Shown piece by piece: positions 8,581-15,395 of a stretch of DNA of 21,304 nt (the first letter of the stretch is position 1; every line of letters begins with the position of its first letter). This DNA is from Pseudomonadota bacterium (GTDB lineage Bacteria > Pseudomonadota > Alphaproteobacteria > Caulobacterales > Caulobacteraceae). Under the pieces are notes generated by a model. It had not been told where the DNA came from. It saw only the letters and a program-made list of their open reading frames with translations, and searched no databases. Location of the stretch: contig JAEYTA010000144.1 of the NCBI GenBank assembly GCA_023434265.1, positions 1 through 21,304 of the forward strand, written 5' to 3'. The translations under genes were made by a program, and so were the position numbers.

Positions 8581-9111
8581 CGCCGTCCCAACAACACGCC
8601 GCCCGTGAAGGACGGGCCGCGTATGAACCAGGAAATCCGTTCGCCCCGCGTGCTGCTCATCGACCAGCACGGCGAGAAGCAGGGCGTCATGCCCACCTCC
8701 GCCGCCCTCGAGGCCGCCGAGGAGGCCGGGCTGGACCTGGTCGAGATCGTCGCCACCGCCGATCCGCCGGTGTGCAAGATCCTCGATTACGGCAAGCATC
8801 GTTTCCAGGAGCAGAAGAAGAAGGCCGAGGCGCGCAAGCGCCAGAAGGTCGTCGAGCTGAAGGAAATCAAGCTCCGGCCGAACATCGACACCCACGACTA
8901 CGAGGTGAAGGCCAAGGCCATGCACCGCTTCTTCGACGAGGGCGACAAGGTGAAGGTCACCCTGCGCTTCCGGGGTCGCGAGATGGCCCACCCCGAGCTG
9001 GGCATGAAGCTGCTCAACAAGGTCCAGGCCGACTTCGAGGAAGTGGCCAAGGTCGAGTACGCGCCGCGCATGGAAGGCCGGCAGATGATCATGATCCTGG
9101 CGCCGAGGTAG
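8578..9111 (+). CDS. infC: Translation initiation factor IF-3, AUU start
   Basis: IF3 binds the 30S subunit, prevents premature 50S joining and discriminates against wrong start codons. The 177-residue product has the N-terminal domain (NQEIRSPRVLLIDQHGEKQG), a lysine-rich linker and the C-terminal domain (KEIKLRPNIDTHDYEVK ... VTLRFRGREMAHPELG). I place the start at ATT 8578: the frame upstream of GTG 8605 reads RRPNNTPPVKDGPR, which matches the family N-terminus, and AAGGAAA lies nine bases before ATT. A start at GTG 8605 or ATG 8623 would lose conserved residues and has no comparable binding site. AUU is the known unusual infC start in other bacteria and is used for autoregulation by IF3. 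A terminator follows at 9137. Confidence 0.95.
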   Translation: MRRPNNTPPVKDGPRMNQEIRSPRVLLIDQHGEKQGVMPTSAALEAAEEAGLDLVEIVATADPPVCKILDYGKHRFQEQKKKAEARKRQKVVELKEIKLRPNIDTHDYEVKAKAMHRFFDEGDKVKVTLRFRGREMAHPELGMKLLNKVQADFEEVAKVEYAPRMEGRQMIMILAPR

Positions 9112-9136
9112 GGGCCGGATCGGACGAGACAGGACG

Positions 9137-9170
9137 CGCCCCGGTCGGAGACGGCCGGGGCGTTTTCGTT
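9137..9170 (+). terminator. Intrinsic terminator of infC
   Basis: The stem CGCCCCGG (9137-9144) pairs with CCGGGGCG (9155-9162) over a 10-base loop and is followed directly by TTTTCGTT. It lies 25 bases after the infC stop, so infC is transcribed apart from the other ribosomal genes here. Confidence 0.85.
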
Positions 9171-9317
9171 GGCGGCTCACGCTCCGGGGGCCTGTGCTCG
9201 AATCTCCAAGAGAACGACAGAGTCCATGTGTCGTAGAGCAGTGACGGGTCAGGCGTCGCTGGCGCCGGATCGGACCGGCCAGCCTCTGAAGTCACCGCCG
9301 GTCGACGCTCTCCCGTT

Positions 9318-9344
9318 TTCGCCCAACGCGCTTTCGGCTAAGTC
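9318..9344 (+). promoter_or_regulatory. Candidate promoter of the MFS gene
   Basis: GCTAAGTC at 9337-9344 matches seven of eight positions of the Caulobacter-type -10 (GCTANAWC). A weak -35 TTCGCCC lies 12 bases upstream. The start of transcription would fall at or next to the ATG at 9352, which has no Shine-Dalgarno, so the mRNA may be leaderless. Confidence 0.3.
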
Positions 9345-9351
9345 TGCCGCC

Positions 9352-10644
9352 ATGTCCGCCCCCGCCGCGCCCCCCTCTTCCACACCCCAGGCGCCGGCGT
9401 TGGCGGTGCTGTTCGGGGTGGTGTTCATCAACCTGGTCGGGTTCGGCCTGGTGGTGCCGCTGCTGCCCTTCTTCGCCCTCAGCCTGAAGGCCGAGGCGTG
9501 GCAGATCACCCTGATGTTCTCGGCCTATTCGCTGGGGCAGTTCTTCGCCGAGCCGTTCTGGGGCCGGCTGTCGGACCGCATCGGGCGCAAGCCCGTTCTG
9601 CTGATCACCCTCGTCGCCAACGCCGTCGGCTATCTGGCCCTGGCCTTCGTGCCGGACATCTGGACGGCCATCGCCGTGCGGCTGTTCACCGGCCTGGGGG
9701 CCGGCAATATCTCCACCGTGCAGGGCTATGTCGCCGACGTCACCCCGCCCGAGCGGCGGGCCGCGCGGATGGGGCTGATCGGGGCCGCCTTCGGCCTCGG
9801 CTTCATCGTCGGGCCGGGGCTGGGCGGTCTGCTGACCCAGCCGCAGCTGGGCCGGCTGGGCTACCAGCTGCCGATCTTCGTGGCTGCGACCCTGGCCGCG
9901 CTGGCGGCGGTCGGCGTCGTCGCCTTCCTGCGCGAAAGCCGGGCCAGGGCCGATCCGGCCGCGCCGCGGCCACGCTTCCTCGCCGGCCTGCACGACGCGC
10001 GGCTCAATCCGGTGGTGTCGCGGGTCCTGCTGGTCACCCTGGTCTACATGGCCGGCTTCTCGGCCATGGAGAGCGTCTTCGGCCTGTGGGCCGAGGCCCG
10101 CTACGCCTGGGACGCGCGCGAGGTCGGGCTGAGCTTCATGATCGTGGGCATCGTCTCGACCCTGAACCAGGGCTTCCTCGCCGGGCGGCTGGCGCGACGC
10201 TTCGGCGAGGCGCCGGTGCTGGCGACGGGGATGCTGCTGTTCGGGGCCTCGCTGGTGGCCCAGGTGGCGGCCCCCGTCGCCTGGTTCCCGGCGACGTCGC
10301 TGGACCTCGGCGCGTGGACCCTGCCGGTCGTGCAGGGCTGGATCATCCCGGTGATCATGGCGCTGGGCGCGTGCGGCATGTCGCTGGCCATGCCCAACAT
10401 CTCGGCCCTGATCAGCCGCTCGACGCCCCCGGACCGGCAGGGGGCGATGCTGGGGCTGAACATGGCCTCGGGTTCGATCGCCCGCATCTTCGGACCGATC
10501 GCGGCGGGCGCGCTCTATTCCGCCCTCGGCCACGACTGGCCCTTCCTCGTCGGGGCGGCGCTGACGGTCCCGGCGGCGGTGATGGCGATCAACGCCGGCC
10601 GCGCCTTCCGCCGGCGCGAGGCGGCCGTCGCGGCGCCGGCCTGA
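9352..10644 (+). CDS. MFS transporter, TetA-like (DHA1 drug:H+ antiporter type)
   Basis: The 430-residue protein has the 12-helix pattern of the major facilitator superfamily. MFS motif A is visible as GRLSDRIGRK in the loop between helices 2 and 3 (residues 71-80). A motif C-like segment, GAAFGLGFIVGPGLGGLL, lies in helix 5. The first helix contains FINLVGFGLVVPLLPFF, which resembles TetA-type multidrug exporters. It is expected in the inner membrane as a proton-driven exporter of small molecules; the substrate is unknown. The frame is open back to 9169, but the upstream part is not hydrophobic or family-like, so I choose the ATG at 9352. It is convergent with the autotransporter, whose stop lies seven bases away. 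Confidence 0.88.
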   Translation: MSAPAAPPSSTPQAPALAVLFGVVFINLVGFGLVVPLLPFFALSLKAEAWQITLMFSAYSLGQFFAEPFWGRLSDRIGRKPVLLITLVANAVGYLALAFVPDIWTAIAVRLFTGLGAGNISTVQGYVADVTPPERRAARMGLIGAAFGLGFIVGPGLGGLLTQPQLGRLGYQLPIFVAATLAALAAVGVVAFLRESRARADPAAPRPRFLAGLHDARLNPVVSRVLLVTLVYMAGFSAMESVFGLWAEARYAWDAREVGLSFMIVGIVSTLNQGFLAGRLARRFGEAPVLATGMLLFGASLVAQVAAPVAWFPATSLDLGAWTLPVVQGWIIPVIMALGACGMSLAMPNISALISRSTPPDRQGAMLGLNMASGSIARIFGPIAAGALYSALGHDWPFLVGAALTVPAAVMAINAGRAFRRREAAVAAPA

Positions 10645-10651
10645 GCCGCCC

Positions 10652-12238
10652 TCACCAGCTCAGGCGCAGACCGGCGCGCCAGCGCGAGGCCGTGTCGTCG
10701 CCGGCCTCGACGCGGTCGCCCGAGGCGAACAGGACGAGGCCGTTGCGCAGCTCCAGCGCGCCGTCGACGCGCCAGGCGATCCCGCGCCCGTGCTCGGGCG
10801 CGCCGTGCAGGGTGAGCGGGGTGTCGGGCAGGTCGACCATGACCACCGGCAGGCTGCGTTCCTCGCCGTCGACGACCTTGTAGACGCGGGCGTGGCCGCC
10901 GAGATCGAGGACCGCGCCCTCTCCCAGCCGCATCCGTCGCGCCACGCCGAGACCCGCCCAGACGCTGTCGCGGCCGGAGGCGGTCTCTTCCACCATCAGG
11001 GCGATGCCGCCGGTCTCGGTGAAGGCCTCGCTGCGCGCCCGCACGCGGTCGTAGCCGAGGGCCGGCGCGACCGACCAGCCGCCCGCCTGCAGCCGCCGCC
11101 CCGCCTGCACCGAGGCCCCCCAGGTGCGGACGTCGTAGGCGGCCGTCGAGACCCCGCCGATCGAGGCGTCGCCGTGGCGGGCCTCGACATCGCCGCGTCC
11201 CGCCGCCGCGACGCCGCTGACGAACCAGCCGCCCCGCCACAGCGCGCCCGCGCGCACCGCTCCCTGGGTCAGCGACAGATCGGCCGCCTCCGGTTCGCCC
11301 GGCGTCTCGATCCGGGTCTCGCCATGGTCGAAGGCGAGGCCGAGCCGCCACGGGCCGACCGCCCAGTCGACGCCCCCCTGCAGGCCGTCGGAGCGCCGCT
11401 CGGACCCCGCCACCCGGCCGACGCCCGGCGTCTCCGCCCGTCCGCCGTAGCCGCCGGCCCAGAGGCGGGCCGTGCGATCGGGCTGCGGTCGCCCGTCCCG
11501 TTCCGCGACCGCGTCGAGGAAGCTCGCGCCGCTCTCGAACATCGCCGTCCGCGCCGCGCCGTGGACCACGCCGATCAGCCGGACCTCCCCGACCATCCGG
11601 TAGTCCGACACCGTCAGCCAGTCCTCGTTGGTGAAGCTGGTCTCGGTGACGGTGTAGATGTAGGTCGTGTGGGTGTTGCGGTTCAGTTCGCCCGGATTGA
11701 CGACGTACTCGTCGAAATAGTCGCAGGTGGCGAAGGCTCCGCTCATGTCGCCGTAGTTGGTGGGGCCGTCGGCGCCGGTGTCGTAGCAGAGGCCGCGGGA
11801 GCCGGTCTGGACGACCGGATCCGGCCCGTCGCCGGAGGTCCATTGCACGGTGACCACCGTGGTCGTGGTGGTGGTCGTGCTGACCTCGGTGAAGACGTCG
11901 AGCAGCTCCTCGTACTGGTCGACCAGTTCCGGCTCGGACCATGTCAGCACCCCGGGGGCGCCGTCGACCACGTGGGCGCGCGGCTCGGCGAGGCCGGCGA
12001 GGAAGGCCTGGACGCCGATGTCGTCGAGGCCCCGGAAGAAGGTCTGGTCGAACACCACCTCGCCGTCGAGGAGGCCGACGAAGCGGGTCTGGAAGGTGTC
12101 GTTGCGACGGCCGTCGTAGACGTAGGTGAAGTCGTACATTTCGCCGTCGGACCGGGTGTCGGTCACCGTCTGGGCGGCCACGGGCGCGGCGAACGCGGAG
12201 AGGACGAGAGCGCCGCCCGCCACCATGGAACCGCGCAT
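10652..12238 (-). CDS. Autotransporter beta-domain protein with short passenger
   Basis: The 528-residue protein has a signal peptide (residues 1-22, cleavage after PVAA). A passenger of about 230 residues follows, then a C-terminal region of about 270 residues rich in alternating strands that ends in GLRLSW with a terminal aromatic residue. This is the layout of an outer-membrane type V autotransporter barrel. The barrel start near residue 258 (ARLWAGGYGG) is a typical motif. The passenger has seven consecutive Thr residues (121-127) and a Cys pair (151, 172), and lacks the repeat pattern of a beta-helix. The ATG at 12238 has GGGAGAG upstream. The gene lies between MFS and rpmI on the opposite strand. 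Passenger function unknown. Confidence 0.78.
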   Translation of the reverse strand: MRGSMVAGGALVLSAFAAPVAAQTVTDTRSDGEMYDFTYVYDGRRNDTFQTRFVGLLDGEVVFDQTFFRGLDDIGVQAFLAGLAEPRAHVVDGAPGVLTWSEPELVDQYEELLDVFTEVSTTTTTTTVVTVQWTSGDGPDPVVQTGSRGLCYDTGADGPTNYGDMSGAFATCDYFDEYVVNPGELNRNTHTTYIYTVTETSFTNEDWLTVSDYRMVGEVRLIGVVHGAARTAMFESGASFLDAVAERDGRPQPDRTARLWAGGYGGRAETPGVGRVAGSERRSDGLQGGVDWAVGPWRLGLAFDHGETRIETPGEPEAADLSLTQGAVRAGALWRGGWFVSGVAAAGRGDVEARHGDASIGGVSTAAYDVRTWGASVQAGRRLQAGGWSVAPALGYDRVRARSEAFTETGGIALMVEETASGRDSVWAGLGVARRMRLGEGAVLDLGGHARVYKVVDGEERSLPVVMVDLPDTPLTLHGAPEHGRGIAWRVDGALELRNGLVLFASGDRVEAGDDTASRWRAGLRLSW

Positions 12239-12257
12239 GCCCGTCTCTCCCGATGTC

Positions 12258-12290
12258 GGCGGAAGACTAACCTAACACCGTTCTTCCGCC
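12258..12290. promoter_or_regulatory. Perfect 9-bp inverted repeat, possible operator
   Basis: GGCGGAAGA (12258-12266) and TCTTCCGCC (12282-12290) are perfect complements around a 15-base spacer holding two CTAAC copies. The arms overlap both elements of the candidate autotransporter promoter and lie in the divergent region before rpmI. A repressor or activator site is likely; a hairpin in the 5' UTR is the alternative. Confidence 0.45.
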
Positions 12291-12292
12291 AA
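12265..12292 (-). promoter_or_regulatory. Candidate autotransporter promoter
   Basis: On the minus strand TTGGCGG (12292-12286) is followed after 13 bases by GGTTAGTC (12272-12265), in the spacing of the Caulobacter-type housekeeping promoter. The -10 match is only partial. Transcription would start near 12258, 20 bases before the ATG, leaving room for the GGGAGAG ribosome binding site. Confidence 0.35.
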
Positions 12293-12322
12293 GATGTCGA
12301 GGCGGCCGCCGCGGCTCCGTGC

Positions 12323-12351
12323 TTGCGTTCCGGACGCGCTTCGACTAGAAG
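12323..12351 (+). promoter_or_regulatory. Candidate rpmI promoter
   Basis: TTGCGTT (12323-12329), 14 bases, then ACTAGAAG (12344-12351) fits the Caulobacter-type consensus with CTAGAA in the -10 core. The leader before rpmI would be about 85 bases, long enough for regulation by ribosomal protein binding, though I see no defined structure there. Confidence 0.45.
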
Positions 12352-12441
12352 CCGCGCCTTCGCGTACCGGACCGCCGGGCGAACAGGCATGCCTGGGCGG
12401 TCTCTGAAACTCCGGGTCCAGAACCCGGCAAAGGAGATGAA

Positions 12442-12639
12442 ATGCCGAAACTGAAGACGAAGTCGGGCGCCAAGAAGCGCTTCAAACTGACGGCCTCGGG
12501 CAAGGTGAAAGCGGGCGTCGCTGGCAAGCGCCACCGTCTGATCAGCCACAACTCGAAGTACATCCGCCAGAACCGCGGCACCGCGGTGATGTCGGACGCC
12601 GACGCCAGGAAGATCAAGTCCTACATGCCGTACGCCTGA
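12442..12639 (+). CDS. rpmI: 50S ribosomal protein L35
   Basis: The 65-residue basic protein MPKLKTKSGAKKRFKLTASG... is a clear bL35, with the conserved N-terminal MPKLKTKSGAKKRF and the HRLISHNSKYIRQNRG segment. It is a component of the large subunit. AAGGAG lies six bases before the ATG, a strong ribosome binding site. It is followed by rplT in the same direction after 103 bases. In most bacteria infC immediately precedes rpmI; here infC is 3.3 kb upstream with its own terminator. Confidence 0.98.
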   Translation: MPKLKTKSGAKKRFKLTASGKVKAGVAGKRHRLISHNSKYIRQNRGTAVMSDADARKIKSYMPYA

Positions 12640-12742
12640 TCGGCGCGCGCATCTCGATCTCCATCCGCTCAGTTTGAACCGGGCCTCAAGCAGCGACGCG
12701 CCGCGCGCGGAGCGATAGGCCCCTCCCGAAGGGAAAATCATC

Positions 12743-13096
12743 ATGGCTCGCGTCACCCGGGGCGTCACGTCCCACGCCAAGCACAAGAAGGTCCTGAAGC
12801 AGGCCAAGGGCTTCTACGGCCGCCGCAAGAACACCATCCGCGCCGCCAAGGCCGCCGTGGATCGCGCCGGGCAATACGCCTACCGCGACCGTCGCACCAA
12901 GAAGCGCAACTTCCGCGCCCTGTGGATCCAGCGCATCAACGCCGCGGCCCGCATCGAGGGCTTCACCTACAGCCAGTTCATCCACGGCCTCGGTAAGGCC
13001 GGCATCGAGCTGGACCGCAAGGTGCTCGCCGCCATGGCCGCCGACGAGGCCGCCTTCAAGGCGGTGGCCGACAAGGTCCGCGCCGCCCTGGCCTGA
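12743..13096 (+). CDS. rplT: 50S ribosomal protein L20
   Basis: The 117-residue protein begins MARVTRGVTSHAKHKKVLKQ and contains GFYGRRKNTIRAAKAAVDRA and YRDRRTKKRNFRALWIQRINAAAR, all diagnostic of bL20, an early 50S assembly protein. GAAGGGAAAA lies before the ATG. The 103-base gap after rpmI is longer than in most bacteria and may hold control signals, but I see no clear structure. The gene is followed by an intrinsic terminator at 13122. L20 is a known autoregulator of the rpmI-rplT unit elsewhere; nothing here proves it. Confidence 0.98.
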   Translation: MARVTRGVTSHAKHKKVLKQAKGFYGRRKNTIRAAKAAVDRAGQYAYRDRRTKKRNFRALWIQRINAAARIEGFTYSQFIHGLGKAGIELDRKVLAAMAADEAAFKAVADKVRAALA

Positions 13097-13121
13097 GCCA
13101 CGACGACCGCACGTTTCAAAG

Positions 13122-13155
13122 CGCCCGCTCCGGTCCGCCAGGGCGGGCGTTTTCG
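13122..13155 (+). terminator. Intrinsic terminator of rpmI-rplT
   Basis: The stem CGCCCGC (13122-13128) pairs with GCGGGCG (13143-13149) and is followed by TTTTCGT. It lies 25 bases after the rplT stop, so pheS is probably not read from the rpmI promoter, or only by readthrough. Confidence 0.8.
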
Positions 13156-13237
13156 TGTCCGGCAACCTCCCCGCCGGCCGCTGCGTTGGGCAAGCGTGGC
13201 CGCAGCGCGGCCCCGTCCGGAATGAGGAGCCCTCGCC

Positions 13238-13441
13238 ATGTCCATCGCCAAGGTCACCGAAATCACCGCCTCGTCCACCGTCAGCTTCGAGGACGCCCTG
13301 AAGCAGGGCATCGCCCGCGCCGACAAGACCCTGAACAATGTCGAAGGGGCCTGGGTGCAGGAACAGAAGGTGGTGGTCCGCAACGGCGAGATCGCCGAGT
13401 ACCGGGTCAACATGAAGGTCACCTTCGTGCTCGAGGGCTGA
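13238..13441 (+). CDS. Dodecin family flavin-binding protein
   Basis: Dodecins are small proteins of about 70 residues that form hollow dodecamers storing FMN or riboflavin. The 67-residue product has the family pattern: MSIAKVTEITASSTVSFEDALKQGI, an alpha helix, NVEGAWVQEQ with Trp39 at the flavin-stacking position, then GEIAEYRVNMKVTFVLEG. Where the archaeal family has a flavin-contacting Gln near the end of the second strand, this protein appears to have Arg56; bacterial members vary here. GAGGAG lies nine bases before the ATG. It stands alone between the rplT terminator and pheS. Confidence 0.9.
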   Translation: MSIAKVTEITASSTVSFEDALKQGIARADKTLNNVEGAWVQEQKVVVRNGEIAEYRVNMKVTFVLEG

Positions 13442-13468
13442 TCCCCGGCCGCGGGCGCGCGGGGCGGG

Positions 13469-13497
13469 GTGACGAAAGGCCTGCGTCCCGCTAGACG
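13469..13497 (+). promoter_or_regulatory. Candidate pheS operon promoter
   Basis: GTGACGA (13469-13475), 14 bases, GCTAGACG (13490-13497) is a good fit to the Caulobacter-type consensus. Transcription would begin around 13503-13507, at or just before the pheS ATG, which has no visible Shine-Dalgarno. A leaderless or nearly leaderless mRNA is possible. Confidence 0.45.
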
Positions 13498-13506
13498 ACT
13501 GCGGCG

Positions 13507-14583
13507 ATGACCGACCTCAGCCAGCTCGAACTCGACCTGATCAACGCCATTGGCGGCGCGGAGACCGCGGCCGCCGTGGAGGAGCTGCGCGTCGCGGCGC
13601 TCGGCAAGTCCGGCTCCATCTCCGGCCTGCTCAAGGGCATGGGGGCGATGAGCCCGGAGGAGCGGCGCGAGCAGGGGCCGATGATCAACGGCCTGCGCGA
13701 CCGGGTATCGGCGGCGCTGGCGGCGCGCAAGGTGGAGCTGGAGGCGGCCGAGCTCGACGCCCGGCTGAAGGCCGAGCACGTCGACCTGACCCTGCCGTCG
13801 CGGCCGCGCCGCAAGGGCAGCGTGCATCCGACCATGCAGGTCATGGACGAGATGGTGGCCATCTTCGCCGACATGGGCTTCGCCGTGGCGGAAGGCCCGG
13901 ACATCGAGGACGACTTCCACAACTTCACCGCCTTGAACTTCCCGCCGAAGCATCCGGCGCGGGAGATGCACGACACCTTCTTCCTGAAGCCCGACCCGGA
14001 GACGGGCGAGCGCAAGGTGCTGCGCACCCACACCAGCCCGGTGCAGGTGCGGACCATGATGAGCCAGAAGCCGCCGATCCGGATCATCGCCCCGGGCCGG
14101 ACCTTCCGGAAGGATTCCGACGCCACCCACACGCCGATGTTCCACCAGGTCGAGGGCCTGGTGATCGACCGCGACATCCACATGGGCCACCTGAAGTGGA
14201 CGCTGGAGACCTTCGTGGCCCGCTTCTTCGAGGTCGACGACGTCGACGCCCGCTTCCGGCCGCACCACTTCCCGTTCACCGAGCCGTCGGCCGAGATGGA
14301 CATCCGCTGCGACCGCTCCGGCGGCGAGCTGAAGCTGAACCAGGGCGACAGCTGGATGGAGATCCTCGGCTGCGGGATGGTGCACCCGAACGTGCTGCGC
14401 AACTGTGGCATCGACCCGGAGGAATACCAGGGCTTCGCCTTCGGCATGGGGGTCGATCGCCTGGCCATGCTGAAGTACGGCATCCCCGACCTGCGCCCCA
14501 TGTTCGAAGCCGACACCCGGTGGCTGGCCCACTACGGCTTCTCCGCCTTCGCCGCGCCGAATCCGGCCAGCGGCCTCAGCTGA
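13507..14583 (+). CDS. pheS: Phenylalanine-tRNA ligase alpha subunit
   Basis: PheS carries the class II aminoacylation site of the alpha2beta2 phenylalanyl-tRNA synthetase. The 358-residue protein has an N-terminal coiled-coil tRNA-binding arm (residues 1-90), then the catalytic core: HPTMQVMDEMVAIFADMGF, DDFHNFTALNFP, motif 2 with RTFRKDSDATHTPMFHQVEG, and motif 3 GFAFGMGVDRLAMLKYGIPD. The length is normal. The ATG at 13507 gives the expected N-terminus; no ribosome binding site is visible, which fits the promoter placed just upstream. It heads a tightly packed operon of four genes that ends with pheT, with two small paralogous genes in between. Confidence 0.97.
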   Translation: MTDLSQLELDLINAIGGAETAAAVEELRVAALGKSGSISGLLKGMGAMSPEERREQGPMINGLRDRVSAALAARKVELEAAELDARLKAEHVDLTLPSRPRRKGSVHPTMQVMDEMVAIFADMGFAVAEGPDIEDDFHNFTALNFPPKHPAREMHDTFFLKPDPETGERKVLRTHTSPVQVRTMMSQKPPIRIIAPGRTFRKDSDATHTPMFHQVEGLVIDRDIHMGHLKWTLETFVARFFEVDDVDARFRPHHFPFTEPSAEMDIRCDRSGGELKLNQGDSWMEILGCGMVHPNVLRNCGIDPEEYQGFAFGMGVDRLAMLKYGIPDLRPMFEADTRWLAHYGFSAFAAPNPASGLS

Positions 14584-14595
14584 TCGAGTAGTCCC

Positions 14596-14991
14596 ATGAC
14601 CGATGTGATGTCCGAAGCCTTCGGCCGCGAGATCGTCGCCCGCACGACGTTCGAGAAGGAAGGCGTGTGGCTGCCCCTGCTGGCGGTGCACACCATGAAC
14701 GCCGGCGAGGCGGTGATCAGCGGCAAGACCTTCACCGACTGCGTCATCCAGGGGCCGGCCCTGGTGGCGATCCTGAAGGGCACCACCTTCGACGGCTGCA
14801 ACATGGGCGCGGCGTCGGACGCGAAGTCGATGCTGTTCGCGCCGCAGGGCGACAAGCTGGTCGGGGCCATCGGCCTGCAGGACTGCCGCTTCGTGCGCTG
14901 CCGCTTCGTGCAGATCGGCTACACCGGCAACGTCGAATTCCTCGAGGACATGGCCCGGAACCTGACCCGGGCGACGGGGACCGCCGGCTGA
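14596..14991 (+). CDS. Pentapeptide-repeat-like protein, first of tandem pair in pheS-pheT operon
   Basis: I do not recognise a named family. The 131-residue protein has degenerate pentapeptide-like turns at GKTFTDCVIQG (43-53), GTTFDGCNMG (62-71) and LQDCRFVRCRFVQIGYTG (94-111), which suggest a short right-handed beta-helix. No signal peptide or membrane segment is seen, so it is probably cytoplasmic. It starts 12 bases after the pheS stop and its stop overlaps the next start as TGATG. It aligns over most of its length with the following gene, so the pair arose by tandem duplication. A role with PheRS or its tRNA is possible but is only suggested by position. Confidence 0.8.
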   Translation: MTDVMSEAFGREIVARTTFEKEGVWLPLLAVHTMNAGEAVISGKTFTDCVIQGPALVAILKGTTFDGCNMGAASDAKSMLFAPQGDKLVGAIGLQDCRFVRCRFVQIGYTGNVEFLEDMARNLTRATGTAG

Positions 14992-15395
14992 TGGCCTACG
15001 TCCCGATCAACCGCCCGGTGCGGGTGGCCACCGACCTGAAGGCGTCCGTGTTCGAGGACGTCGACATCAACCTGTTCGAGCTCTACGCCGCCGTCGTCGG
15101 CGGAGCCGCGCCGGGGCTGATCGAGGGCCGCACCTTCCGCCGCTGCCGACTGCAGGGCCCGGCCATCGTGCTGGTCTCCTCGGGCGTCACCTTCGACGAC
15201 ACCAATTTCGGCGACAGCGGCGGCGACATCCGCAACCTGCTGCTGCAGCCGATGGGCACGCGGGCGCTGGGCACGATGCCGATGCGCGACTGCGCCTTCG
15301 ACAACTGCGAGTTCTTCAACGTGGGCTTCACCGGGCCGCAGCACGTGCTCGACATGATGGCGGGCGTGCCGGCGCATTTCGGAGCCGCGTCGTGA
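14991..15395 (+). CDS. Pentapeptide-repeat-like protein, second of tandem pair in pheS-pheT operon
   Basis: The 134-residue product parallels its upstream neighbour: GRTFRRCRLQGPAIVLVSSG matches GKTFTDCVIQGPALVAILKG, and MRDCAFDNCEFFNVGFTG matches LQDCRFVRCRFVQIGYTG. Cysteines at the repeat positions are largely kept. The ATG at 14991 shares its A with the previous stop codon, and the stop at 15393-15395 overlaps the pheT GTG by four bases (GTGA), so all three are likely translated by coupling. No export signal or enzymatic motif is seen. The N-terminal 40 residues differ most from the paralogue, so the two may have different partners. Function unknown. Confidence 0.82.
   Translation: MAYVPINRPVRVATDLKASVFEDVDINLFELYAAVVGGAAPGLIEGRTFRRCRLQGPAIVLVSSGVTFDDTNFGDSGGDIRNLLLQPMGTRALGTMPMRDCAFDNCEFFNVGFTGPQHVLDMMAGVPAHFGAAS

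Noticed and set aside
12352..12441. L20-type autoregulatory leader before rpmI
   Set aside because: The leader is long enough, but I could not identify the pseudoknot or a tRNA/rRNA-mimic structure by eye.
10790..12454. Plus-strand open frame opposite the autotransporter, reaching into rpmI
   Set aside because: Low-complexity Ala/Gly/Val product without motifs; the opposite strand shows a signal peptide and a barrel end.
13179..13207. Hairpin CGCTGCG/CGCAGCG before the dodecin gene
   Set aside because: A 7-bp stem with a 15-base loop is weak and expected by chance at this GC content; it is not given as a feature.
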